From the NCBI RefSeq assembly GCF_009739515.1, contig NZ_CP046535.1:186001-250000 (forward strand): DNA of 64,000 nucleotides, given 5' to 3'. Of this stretch, positions 19,201 to 26,639 are shown in pieces. This stretch comes from Sphingomonas profundi. Lineage in GTDB: Bacteria > Pseudomonadota > Alphaproteobacteria > Sphingomonadales > Sphingomonadaceae. The position numbers and the translations under genes were made by a program. Within the stretch, counting starts at the first letter, position 1; every line of letters starts with the position of its first letter. Below the pieces are notes generated by a model. It made no database searches, had not been told where the DNA came from, and saw only the letters and a program-made list of their open reading frames with translations.

Positions 19201-19385
19201 TGGAGAGCCTGATCGACGACGGGCGCCGGGCGCGGCTGGCGGAGGGCGCCGGCCTGCTGGGCGCACGCTACGACATGGGCGCCTTCACCGACCAGTATGT
19301 CGACCTCTACGAGAGCGTCATGCGCAGGTTCGCCGCGTCGCCGCCCGCCGATCGTGCGGTGGCGGACCCGGTTGACGCCGCGTAG
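16242..19385 (+). CDS. Giant modular glycosyltransferase (repeat module + GT2-like + GT4)
   Basis: The 1047-residue product starts with repeated half-modules at about 81-110, 133-163, 171-205, 266-295, 319-349 and 357-391, built on FDA.WY...D..F.HY...GW and SPTFSTAAYLD...HPF.HW...G..EGR. A GT2-like region spans about 405-620 (ITAILINGEADPLTPACI). A C-terminal GT4 domain begins near 665 (ILIVTHGIFAGGAENLPIQL; FAGESFPLCIIQAL; VIATDVGEIASML). A TTGACA at 16223-16228 could be a -35 box, which would put ATG 16242 too close to the promoter; GTG 16287 is then the better start. It diverges from the other giant transferase. The acceptor is unknown. Confidence 0.83.
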   Translation: MRLPPGKERPGGRLIVGSTETEGQEAPAAIILSDHRRSILSLLIDGAHYAAQAGVEFADPGAALEHFLHVGGPSGLDPSPTFRSARYMDAVPHVRAAGQNPLVHYLFEAGDEAALIHALDGLSPAAVADFRAHFDADWYARHNLDVDLAVNDPFVHYLTTGWRERRDPSPTFSTAAYLDVHADVRETGIHPFRHWVLHGIPEGRSSGMPASSALDSWEGLSVSQQAILSRIFEIGYYRAHLAAGDRGSPLAVQVASDATGGSVTPTFHAARYVAAHPEIRGAGPLPFLHYLFETVGEDALRDLFFAYPVEALEGVFAHFDAAWYLYSYPDVEASGQDAFIHYMTAGWRQNYDPTRDFSTRAYLLRYPDIVEADMNPLLHWVMFGKAEGRSGASFASNFRNRLYAPSITAILINGEADPLTPACIAAVLHQSHVDLAILIVGAPLSAACRQVVEEGRGDGAVSIGYLPDTGATPTWRLVEQAAEQATGDLLWIVRGGGVHDFEYLARLASSFADGSVQLGFGRRLEPDDADYAIGEEELARQMEGWTRHVTTPAARWFPARLDPDLLAQEPHSILWRRRALDGSVWREAGEYRHLGLWHLLLHMASGGQIATVRDALVRSPMSAALPALPEDEDFRRDLDRLSAEVRSFWAVPGGSGDAEAERTKRHILIVTHGIFAGGAENLPIQLANELVKRGVIVSLLIFKTDVNPEMRATLNPGVSIYESDWVLEHGCEPFIHDIGCSLIHSHGVIGEMFFFRLCERPLAVPYVATLHGSYEASTSTELPERFIARIVRNVDLFVYTADKNLAPLLRNGVRPDRLVKMINAMPVDPAAFPRSRAEMGIAEDAVVFTLIARGIREKGWNTAVNAFHAIRQRHPGRAMHLCLVGEGDEPDRLAPLHAGDPAISFLGFQLRIHGLYRMTDVAIVPTRFAGESFPLCIIQALQVAVPVIATDVGEIASMLEVDGVAGGIVVPASENDEIYDARFTEAMESLIDDGRRARLAEGAGLLGARYDMGAFTDQYVDLYESVMRRFAASPPADRAVADPVDAA

Positions 19386-19418
19386 CAACCACCCTGCCGG
19401 CCGGGAAGGCACCCTGCG

Positions 19419-20399
19419 ATGACCCTCTATCTCGTGAGTTTCTCCGGCAGGCTGGAGCGGCATGCCGAGGCCGCGCGCAGCGAGTTGCGCAAGTGGGGCG
19501 CGACGCGGCTGTGGGACGACATGTGGGTCGTCGAGATGGATGCGAAGCCGGAAGCGTGCCTGCCGGGCTTCGTGGAGACGGAGGCCGCGATCGCCATACC
19601 GATCGAGGGCGGCGACATGTTCTTCTCGATCGGGCGGGCGGCCGGCATGGCGGCGCAACTGACCTATACCGAGAAGATCGCGCCGAGAATCCCCGCCACC
19701 GATCCGGCACGCGCGCCGCTGGCGGACATACACTATTGCAACGGCGGGGAGGACGTCTTCCGGCGCGCGGTGGACCATTATCTCACCACCCGCCGCCATT
19801 CCGTGTGGGCGACCGATCTCTGCCGGCTCATGTCGCGCCACGGCAGCGACAAGGGCGTCGGCTGGCACACCTACACCCCCTTCTACCAGGCGCTGTTCCT
19901 CGACCGGCGGGAGACGCTCTCGGCCCTGTTCGAAGTCGGCCTCGGCACCAACAACGAGGATACGCCGTCGAACATGGGGGCGCATGGCAGCCCCGGCGCA
20001 TCGCTGCGCGCCTGGCGCGACTATTTTCCCGCCGCATCCGTCTATGGCGCCGATGTGGACCGGCGCGTGCTGTTCGCGGAGGACCGCATCCGCACCTTCT
20101 TCGTCGACCAGTGCGACGCCGGCACGTTCGACGATCTGTGGGCCGAGCTTCCGGGCGTGGAGTTCGACTTCTTCCTGGACGACGGGCTGCACACGTTCGA
20201 CGCCGCCCGCCTGACGCTCGCCCAATCGATCGGGCGGGTGAAGAGCGGCGGCTACTATATCGTCGAGGACGTGGCGCGGGGCGACGTGGCGGCCTATCTG
20301 GCGATGATCGCGGAGCGGGGCCTGCCGGGCATGTCGATCGACATCAGCCACCCCGCCAACGTGTACGACAATTGCCTTGTGGTGGCGGCCATCCCGTAG
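19419..20399 (+). CDS. SAM-dependent methyltransferase (TylF/macrocin-type), glycan-associated
   Basis: This 326-residue protein has a Rossmann-type methyltransferase domain in its second half. LCRLMSRHGSDKG and HTYTPFYQALF lead into the SAM loop FEVGLGTNNED, then YGADVDRR, and FFLDDGLHTFD at the putative metal/catalytic position. The pattern resembles sugar O-methyltransferases acting on antibiotic or surface-glycan residues. Residues 1-90 are a separate small domain that I do not recognise. It starts 33 bases after the giant glycosyltransferase on the same strand, so it is likely co-transcribed and may cap or decorate the same glycan. Confidence 0.75.
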   Translation: MTLYLVSFSGRLERHAEAARSELRKWGATRLWDDMWVVEMDAKPEACLPGFVETEAAIAIPIEGGDMFFSIGRAAGMAAQLTYTEKIAPRIPATDPARAPLADIHYCNGGEDVFRRAVDHYLTTRRHSVWATDLCRLMSRHGSDKGVGWHTYTPFYQALFLDRRETLSALFEVGLGTNNEDTPSNMGAHGSPGASLRAWRDYFPAASVYGADVDRRVLFAEDRIRTFFVDQCDAGTFDDLWAELPGVEFDFFLDDGLHTFDAARLTLAQSIGRVKSGGYYIVEDVARGDVAAYLAMIAERGLPGMSIDISHPANVYDNCLVVAAIP

Positions 20400-20436
20400 A
20401 CTGAAGAACCGCGCGCGTCCTGTTCAGGACGACGTG

Positions 20437-21405
20437 TCATGCCTGCCGCGCGTGCACCAGATCGAGCAGGGCGGCATAGGCGCGATCGGTGCGATCGTTC
20501 GCGTCCGAGCCGCTATAGTCGCGGAGGAACTGCCGGGTCGAGAATTCGCGGCCCGGCGCGGCGTTCCAGACGTCGGTCACGGCGGCGGCGCCGATCTCCC
20601 GCGCGACGATGCCGGCCGGTTCGTAGAGCAGGCCGTGGCAATCCGGCAGCACCACGACGGGCACGTCGGCGACCATCGCCTCAAGCACCACGGTGCTGCC
20701 CGTGGTGAGGAGGAGCGCGGCGCGGCCCATCGCATCGGCCAGCGGCTGTTCCGGATCGAGGAACTCGAAGTCCGGGCGGAGCATGTCGAGATGCTCGCGG
20801 CCCTCGGGATGGGGACGGACGACGACCCGCTTGCCGGAAGACCGCTGAAGATCGGCCAGGCAGGTGCGAAGCTGCTCATGATGGTTCGAATATTGGCCGG
20901 CATACAGGATGTCCCCGTCCGGATTGCGCTCCAGACGCGGCACCAGATCGAGCTTCGGCAGGCCGAGCACGACGCGCGGCTTGGCGACCCTGGCGGCGAA
21001 ACCGCTGCCGAAGATGCCGATGGTGGGCAGGGCCGGATTATGCTCGTAATCCTCCCAATCCTGATAGAAGCCGTGCTGCAGGCCGATCACGATGCCGGCG
21101 CCGGTCATCCCGCCGATCACCCGCTCCGGCCCCAGATTGCACGTGCCGAGCATGAGGATGTCGGGACTGCCGATATCCCCGGCGATCTGGTCCAGCGTTC
21201 CGCCGATCAGCGCCCCCGAGCGATCGATCGGGTAGCTTGAGCGCACCGCGAAGGACGTGTCGTAGAGGCCGCGATGGTCGGGATCGCACAGGCGGGGGAA
21301 GGTGACGAGGGACACCTCGCCCCCGTCATTCTCTATCCGTCGCAGCAGCGGGTGATAGTTCATCAGGCAGCGGTAGGTGAAACAGCAGAATACGACCTTG
21401 ATCAC
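20437..21405 (-). CDS. GT-B-fold transferase, CDP-glycerol/polyglycosyl transferase-like
   Basis: The product (322 residues from GTG 21405) has a Rossmann half beginning VIKVVFCCFTY and a C-terminal half with VVVRPHPEGREHLDM and TTGSTVVLEAMVADVPVVVL, the donor-binding pattern seen in CDP-glycerol glycerophosphotransferases and UDP-GlcNAc 2-epimerase-like proteins. It is likely a transferase completing the glycan island. The frame is open for 36 more codons upstream to 21513, but that part has no family resemblance, and GTG 21405 sits right before the first beta-strand. It converges with the methyltransferase gene. Confidence 0.65.
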   Translation of the reverse strand: MIKVVFCCFTYRCLMNYHPLLRRIENDGGEVSLVTFPRLCDPDHRGLYDTSFAVRSSYPIDRSGALIGGTLDQIAGDIGSPDILMLGTCNLGPERVIGGMTGAGIVIGLQHGFYQDWEDYEHNPALPTIGIFGSGFAARVAKPRVVLGLPKLDLVPRLERNPDGDILYAGQYSNHHEQLRTCLADLQRSSGKRVVVRPHPEGREHLDMLRPDFEFLDPEQPLADAMGRAALLLTTGSTVVLEAMVADVPVVVLPDCHGLLYEPAGIVAREIGAAAVTDVWNAAPGREFSTRQFLRDYSGSDANDRTDRAYAALLDLVHARQA

Positions 21406-21561
21406 TTCATCCGCTTTCCGACTGTTCGGTCCGGTGCGCGCCGGCTTCCTCCCTGGGCGCGATCGGAGCGCGCCCGCATGATCCAGCGGATACCGTAAAA
21501 TCGGATTTAACAAAGATGTTTCTCGGCGGGGGCGTCGCTAGGGGGCGAGAGGCCGCGGCAG

Positions 21562-21821
21562 GCCAACATCGCGAACGGACCACAACAGGTGAACAACGGC
21601 GTGAGCACCTCGCCCGCGAGCAACCAAGCAAGCCAGCCGAACGAACTATTCTAGACGGAGCATGGCAACGGCTGGAGCTCAGAACGACGGGCGCAGCAAC
21701 CGGCAGCGATTCGACGCTGGATGCCGTGGGAGCGATCGACGGGGCCGCAGGCGGCGGATGGGAAGGCACGCGCCAGCCGCAACGCCGACAAAGGCGGAAG
21801 GCGGCCGGCGCTCGGAGCTGA
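21562..21821 (+). pseudogene. Conserved hypothetical protein, back fragment
   Basis: Bases 21562-21654 read ANIANGPQQVNNGVSTSP and on to NELF then a stop. This is the C-terminal motif that should follow KNPPVVYVRQ of the fragment at 2857-3048. Past the TAG at 21652, the frame shifted relative to it continues with GAWQRLELRTTGAATGSD and LDAVGAIDGA, also typical of the family end, to 21821, so a small indel has occurred as well. The next 86 bases up to the FRG remnant hold nothing recognised. It is the downstream half of the gene split at 3 kb, or the end of another copy of it. Confidence 0.6.
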
Positions 21822-21907
21822 GCTGGCACACCTTCGCGAGCTTGTGGCGGAACAGCGGACGGCTGGTGAGCCGTCTGATTTCAAGGCTCGGCTACAAGGG
21901 CGGCGCC

Positions 21908-22575
21908 TTACGCTGAATAGCTCTTCGCAATGCGATTGGCGGCGCGATCAAGCTCCGGAAACAATGTGCTGTTCGATACGCCTAAAAGCTCCAACGCCTT
22001 TCGGAATTCGGCTTTCGCATCCTTCGAAATCACAAAAAACTGTCTTTTCGATGGGATACGCAAAGTTAATTTTGTGAGAGGGTACAAGGCAGTGAATAAT
22101 AAATCCGCAAGCTTGGGCTGGTATTTGACGATTTCTTATTTTTGGATGAACGTAGTATGGTTAAAAAGGCTAATATTTCTATATCTGGACAAAATATGTT
22201 ATTTCTATCATGATAGACTGATGAAGCCTTTTGTAGGCATTGGTATTGTTAAACCGATCAATCTCCGCCTTTTTTGTTGTCCCCTTCAAACGCAATTGAC
22301 GAAGCCGAATTATGCGGTCCTTCTCAATAGCCGTCATGTTAGCAAGATTTGGGAGACAACTCATTGAGTCACTGTCGAAGTATTTCTCGCGCGCTTCAGG
22401 TATGGCAAAGGCGGTAAAGGCACCGTCGCTCTCTTCGCCTTCAGGGCCGGGGTCCGTAGCAAAACATAGCGCAACTAAGGGATTTTGCGACACGTCCATC
22501 AACCTTGTCGGCGAGCCGAAGTGCTGCATCCGCACCAAGCGATCAAGCATCGTCTCATCGGCTGAGAACTCGCCG
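21908..22575 (-). pseudogene. FRG-domain protein, decayed and truncated
   Basis: Read on the minus strand, this AT-rich stretch keeps recognisable FRG-domain pieces in three frames. They are GEFSADETMLDRLVRMQHF with SPTRLMDVSQNPLVALCF (open 22575-22181), PYYVHPKIRNRQIPAQACGF (about 22160-22100), and KRQFFVISKDAKAEFRKALE, LLGVSNSTLFPELDRAANRI, KSYSA and stop (22080-21908). At least two frameshifts separate them, and the N-terminus with the FxRG motif is cut off at the decayed IS. GC is near 40% against about 70% around, so the gene was probably acquired horizontally. FRG proteins are of unknown biochemical function and common in mobile and defence-rich regions. Confidence 0.75.
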
Positions 22576-23125
22576 GTGCGGGAGGCCGTGGCGTGATGTG
22601 CCGCCCAAATATGGGAGCTGGAGCACCATCTATCGTCGGTTCCGACGATGGAGCGAAGCCGGGGTCTGGGAGATCGTCGCAGTGACGCTGGCCGAGATCA
22701 TGGCCGACACCGGCCACGACAGCATCGACAGCACCACCGTTCGCGCCCACGTCTCGGCAGCGGGCGGAAAAGGGGAGCTCATCGACGCGCTCTTGGCCAC
22801 TCGCGGGGCGGGTTCACCAGTAAGCTTCACTGCCTGGCTGATGCCCTCGGACGACCGCTCGCCTTCCACCTGACCGGCGGCGAGGCGGCAGACTGCAAGG
22901 CGTGTGGTGCCCTGATCGTCCTGCCCGGCCGCTCAAACCGCCGGGTAAAGATCGAGCATGACCGCGCGCTCTACAAGCAGCGCAACCGCATCGAGCGCAT
23001 GTTCGGCCACCTCAAAATCAACCGCGCCATCGCCACCCGCTATGACCAACTCGCCAGCAGCTTCCTCGGCATGGTCCACCTCGCCACTGCCAGATACTGG
23101 CTCCAATTTTGTCCACGCTGCCTAG
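22568..23125 (+). mobile_element. IS5-family transposase remnant
   Basis: The transposase of an IS5/IS427-like element can be followed in pieces. PWRDVPPKYGSWSTIYRRF and RRWSEAGVWEI lead to DSIDSTTVRAHVSAAGGKG, which has the first catalytic Asp. After a frameshift near 22770 come GAHRRALGHSRGGFTSKLHC and LADALGRPLAFHLTGGEAAD. At about 22927 (LPGR joined to SNRR) the region with the second catalytic Asp is deleted. RNRIERMFGHLKINRAIATR keeps the catalytic Glu. The left end is missing, and one more frameshift lies just before the stop at 23123-23125. It cannot be active. It truncated the FRG gene at about 22570. Confidence 0.85.
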
Positions 23126-23468
23126 CACAGTGTTACGGGGTAAAGCGATCGTGGCTGGAGCGTGTTGACGGGAATTGGCATGACAGGTCAGACACTTACC
23201 CCCTGGGGCTCCCGCATAGGCTTTGATGAAATCTCTAACTGCGGGGATGACGCCGTGAACCGCAATCCGACCTTTCCGATCGGATGATTCGGGTTTCCGG
23301 GGGGGGGAGCGGATCGCAACTTGGTCGATTTCGACCTACCTCTGTCGCGGATCACGATCCGTGGCAGTCAATCGCCCGCTAAACACCGAAGGCAAGTAGG
23401 GCCATAAGTGGGGCCGCTTTCCGCAGCGTCAATTTTATATTTAAAAACAGTACGCTACTAGCGGCGGC

Positions 23469-23558
23469 TGGCGGAGACGGAGGGATTCGAACCCTCGGTA
23501 CGGTCTCCCGTACGACGCTTTAGCAAAGCGTTGGTTTCAGCCACTCACCCACGTCTCC
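23469..23558 (-). tRNA. tRNA-Ser (GCT)
   Basis: Read on the minus strand, the 7-bp acceptor stem GGAGACG/CGTCTCC closes a tRNA with a long variable arm (GTACGGGAGACCGTAC), as expected for serine. The anticodon loop is TTGCTAA (anticodon GCT) and the T-loop is GGTTCGAATCC. The CCA end is encoded. Its 3' end points to the accessory scar at 21.5-23.4 kb, a usual side for integration; no attachment-site duplicate was found. Confidence 0.96.
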
Positions 23559-23721
23559 GGGTCGGCATCGGAGGGTGGCTATAGCGGGCAAGGCGTGGCG
23601 GATCAACGGCCCGTTCGCGGCCTTTTCCGGGCGCGTTCGGCATTGGCCCGCGGGCGTGTTCATTGCAGCGACAGCGTCGGCCGGCTTATGGTGCGGTTCA
23701 AGGCTGGGGGATGCGCGGGCG

Positions 23722-24486
23722 ATGGTGATTGGCGGAGTGGGCATCCGGGTGGCGGCGATCGCGATGCTGGCGGCGGCGTTCGCCGGCGCGCCGGTGGCGG
23801 CGCAGGTGCGGACGGTGGATCCCTCGGCCGCGATGCAGGGCGATCTCGCGCCCGTGCCGTCGGGCGACGCGACCTACGGCTCGGGCGCCACCGGCGCGAC
23901 GGCGGCGCCGTCCGGCGGCGCCGTGCTGCCCGGCAGCCCGTCAAGCTCCAGCGACGACAGCCATCCGGTGACGGCGCCCGCCGCCACGCCGGCCGCCACC
24001 GGCGCCACCTACCAGCAGGGCGACGTGATGGACGCCGCCGAAGGCGTGTTCGGCAAGGGCGCGGAAGGTCTTGCCAAGATCGTCGAGAAAATCCTGAAGG
24101 ATCAGGGCGAGCCCAACGCCTATATCGCCGGGCGCGAGGCCGGCGGCGCGTTCGCCGTCGGCCTACGCTACGGATCGGGCGTGATGCACCACAAGATCGA
24201 GGGTGACCGGCCGGTCTACTGGACCGGGCCGTCGCTGGGCTTCGACGTGGGCGGCAACGGCGCGAAAAGCTTCATCCTCGTCTACAATCTGTACGACAGC
24301 CAGGATCTGTTCCACCGCTTCCCGGCGGCGGAGGGAGCGGCCTATTTCATCGGCGGCTTCACGGCGAGCTACCTGCGGCGCAAGGACGTCGTGCTGATCC
24401 CGATCCGTCTCGGCGTCGGCTGGCGGCTCGGCGCGAACATCGGCTATCTGAAGTTCAGCGAGGAATCGAAGTGGATGCCGTTCTGA
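23722..24486 (+). CDS. eipA: EipA/DUF1134 envelope-integrity protein
   Basis: DUF1134 proteins such as EipA of Brucella and Caulobacter are secreted to the periplasm and help maintain envelope integrity. Starting at ATG 23722, the product is 254 residues with a signal peptide (VAAIAMLAAAFAG, cleaved after VAAQ), a low-complexity Ala/Gly/Ser/Pro linker of about 80 residues, and the conserved domain with GEPNAYIAGREAGGAFAVGL, RYGSGVM, VYWTGPSLGFDVGGNG and LGANIGYLKFSE. The frame is open 49 codons further up toward the tRNA, but that part lacks a signal peptide and family match. Confidence 0.87.
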   Translation: MVIGGVGIRVAAIAMLAAAFAGAPVAAQVRTVDPSAAMQGDLAPVPSGDATYGSGATGATAAPSGGAVLPGSPSSSSDDSHPVTAPAATPAATGATYQQGDVMDAAEGVFGKGAEGLAKIVEKILKDQGEPNAYIAGREAGGAFAVGLRYGSGVMHHKIEGDRPVYWTGPSLGFDVGGNGAKSFILVYNLYDSQDLFHRFPAAEGAAYFIGGFTASYLRRKDVVLIPIRLGVGWRLGANIGYLKFSEESKWMPF

Positions 24487-24548
24487 CGGCCGGGTGAAGC
24501 CACGGCGGCGACCGTCTTGGATCGGCGTGACGCCTCCCTCCCTCGCGC

Positions 24549-25877
24549 TCAGGCGGGTGCGTAGGTGCTCTCGAACCGCACCGGCCGGCCGCTGGCCGCG
24601 TCGGCCAGCTGCCCCTCCCACATCACCCGCCTGCCGCGGATGATGGTGCCGATCGGCCGCCCCGTCAGCGTCATGCCGGTGAACGGCGACCAGCCGCACT
24701 TCGACGCCAGCCAGCCTTCCTCCACCGTCCAACGGGCGGCCGGATCGACGATCGAGAAATCGGCGTCGTAGCCGGCGGCAATGCGGCCCTTGGTGACGAG
24801 GCCGAACACGCGCTGCGGGCCGGACGAGGTCAGCTCGATCAGCCGCTGCATCGTCAGCCGGCCGTGGGCGACATGATCGAGCATCAGCGGCAGCAGCGTC
24901 TGCACGCCCGGCATGCCGGAGGGGGAGGCGGGATACTCCCTGGCCTTCTCGTCGCGCAGGTGCGGCGCGTGATCGGAACCGAGCACGTCCGGCACGCCCT
25001 GGTTCAGCCAGCGCCACAGGCCGTCGCGATGCGCGGCGGAGCGGATCGGCGGGTTCATCTGGGCGAAGCTGCCGAGGCGCGGATAGGCATCCTCGCCCGC
25101 CAGGGTCAGGTGCTGCGGCGTCACCTCGCAGGTGGCGATATCCTTGTGGCCGGCGATATATTCCAGCTCGGCGGGCGTGGTGACGTGGAGGATGTGGATG
25201 CGGCGGCCGGCGGCACGGGCCAGCGCGATGATCCGCCGCGTCGCCAGCATCGCGCTCTCGTCGTCGCGCCAGACGGGGTGGGAGGCGGGGTCTCCGGCCA
25301 CGCGCAGGTCTGCCCGCGCGTTCATCCGCGCCTCGTCCTCGGCGTGGATCGCAACGCGGCGGGTGCCGGATGCGAGCACGCGGGCCAGCTGCGCATCCTC
25401 CGAGACGAGCAGGTCGCCGGTGGAGGCGCCCATGAAGATCTTGACGCCGGCCGTGCCGGGCATCCGCTCCAGCTCCGCCAGATCGGCCGCATTGGCGTTG
25501 GTGGCGCCGACGTAGAAGGCGTGATCGCACCACATCCGCCCGGCGGCGCGGGCCAGCTTGTCCGCCACGGCGGCGGCGCTATCGGTGTTCGGCTTGGTGT
25601 TCGGCATTTCGAACACGGCGGTCACGCCGCCCAGCACCGCCGCGCGGCTGCCGCTCTCCAGATCCTCCTTCGCCTCCAGCCCGGGCTCGCGGAAGTGCAC
25701 CTGGCTGTCGATCACGCCGGGCAGGATGGTGAGGCCGGCGCAGTCGATCGTCTCGCCGGCGTCGCCCGCTACGCCCAGGCCGGCGATGCGGCCGTCGCGC
25801 ACGCCGATGCTGGTCTCGGTGGGGCCGCCCGGTGTCCAGACGCTGCCGTTCTTCAGGATCAGATCGTAGGTCGTCAT
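24549..25877 (-). CDS. pyrC: Dihydroorotase, class I
   Basis: This amidohydrolase closes carbamoyl-aspartate to dihydroorotate in pyrimidine synthesis. The 442-residue protein has the TIM-barrel metal motif IDSQVHFREPGLEAKED at about 57-73, VKIFMGASTG with the lysine expected to be carboxylated, EVTPQHL and GSDHAPH with the catalytic Asp. The usual HxH is QVH here; this variant occurs in a known branch of class I dihydroorotases, so activity is still likely. Allantoinase is the main alternative. It is divergent from ygfZ, with 41 bases between the starts. Confidence 0.85.
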   Translation of the reverse strand: MTTYDLILKNGSVWTPGGPTETSIGVRDGRIAGLGVAGDAGETIDCAGLTILPGVIDSQVHFREPGLEAKEDLESGSRAAVLGGVTAVFEMPNTKPNTDSAAAVADKLARAAGRMWCDHAFYVGATNANAADLAELERMPGTAGVKIFMGASTGDLLVSEDAQLARVLASGTRRVAIHAEDEARMNARADLRVAGDPASHPVWRDDESAMLATRRIIALARAAGRRIHILHVTTPAELEYIAGHKDIATCEVTPQHLTLAGEDAYPRLGSFAQMNPPIRSAAHRDGLWRWLNQGVPDVLGSDHAPHLRDEKAREYPASPSGMPGVQTLLPLMLDHVAHGRLTMQRLIELTSSGPQRVFGLVTKGRIAAGYDADFSIVDPAARWTVEEGWLASKCGWSPFTGMTLTGRPIGTIIRGRRVMWEGQLADAASGRPVRFESTYAPA

Positions 25878-25918
25878 CGCCGCTTTCCTCGAAGCCCACC
25901 GTTCCCTACCTGTTGGCG

Positions 25919-26626
25919 ATGAGCGGAACCACCCTGATCGATCGCGCCGTCCTCCGCCTCTCGGGGGAGGATGTGCGCGGCTTCCTGCAAGGCCTGCTGA
26001 CCAACGACGCGGCCGGGCCGCTGCCGGCCTGGGCCGGGCTGCTGACGCCGCAGGGCAAGGCGCTGTTCGACTTCATCCTGTGGGCGGACGGCGCCGACGT
26101 GCTGATCGACTGCGAGGCGGGGCAGGCCGAGGCGCTGGCGCGGCGGCTGACGCTCTATCGCCTGCGCCGTCCGATCGCGATCGCGCGCGATCCGGCGCTG
26201 GCGGTGCATTGGGCTGCGGCAGGGGAGGCGGGCGTCGCCGATCCGCGGCTGCCGGCGCTCGGCCGTCGCTGGCTCGCGCCGCCGGGCGAGGCCGCGGAGG
26301 GGTGGCGCGCGCATCGCCTGCGGCTCGGCGTGGCGGAGGGCGTGGACGAACTCGGCAGCGACAAGACGCTGTGGCTGGAGGCGAACGCGCGCGAGCTGAA
26401 CGGGGTGAGCTTCACCAAGGGCTGCTATGTGGGGCAGGAGAATACCGCGCGGATGCATCACCGATCCAAGGTGAACCGCCGCCTGGTGGTGGTGCCGACG
26501 CGCGAGGCGGGCGAGCGCACGCGCATCCTCTACCCCGATCTGGGGCTGGCGGTGGAGCATCGCCGGGTGGACGCGCTGGAGGGTGCGATCGTGCCCGACT
26601 GGCTGGCCGCCGCGCTGGCGGAGTGA
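25919..26626 (+). CDS. ygfZ: Folate-binding Fe-S cluster maintenance protein YgfZ
   Basis: YgfZ/IbaG57-type proteins bind tetrahydrofolate and help build or repair Fe-S clusters. The 235-residue product opens with LSGEDVRGFLQGLLTND and carries the signature KGCYVGQE near residue 165, whose cysteine is essential in the family. ATG 25919 gives the normal start; the frame is open upstream to 25832, but that part overlaps the start of pyrC on the other strand. The stop is 13 bases from the convergent LuxR-type gene. Confidence 0.92.
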   Translation: MSGTTLIDRAVLRLSGEDVRGFLQGLLTNDAAGPLPAWAGLLTPQGKALFDFILWADGADVLIDCEAGQAEALARRLTLYRLRRPIAIARDPALAVHWAAAGEAGVADPRLPALGRRWLAPPGEAAEGWRAHRLRLGVAEGVDELGSDKTLWLEANARELNGVSFTKGCYVGQENTARMHHRSKVNRRLVVVPTREAGERTRILYPDLGLAVEHRRVDALEGAIVPDWLAAALAE

Positions 26627-26639
26627 GCGTGCGGCCGCG

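Noticed and set aside
17445-20351. 968-codon open frame on the minus strand
   Set aside because: It is a GC-driven shadow of the glycosyltransferase and methyltransferase genes, rich in Arg, His and Gly, with no domain and no gap for its own promoter. Other long shadows (2-1621 minus, 9933-11900 plus, 14028-16226 plus, 42548-45304 plus, 48575-50800 minus) were dropped for the same reason.
22312-22596. Plus-strand frame with PSLSSPSGPGSVAKHSATKG
   Set aside because: It is the opposite strand of the FRG-domain remnant, whose minus-strand frames show clear family motifs.
23226-23468. Possible integrase end or attachment site beside tRNA-Ser
   Set aside because: No integrase motif is readable in any frame, and no second copy of the tRNA 3' end was found in the scar or near 3 kb.
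24549-25877. Dihydroorotase as inactive because HxH is QVH
   Set aside because: A Gln at this position (xQVHFREPG) is known in a branch of class I dihydroorotases, and the carboxylated lysine and catalytic Asp motifs are intact.
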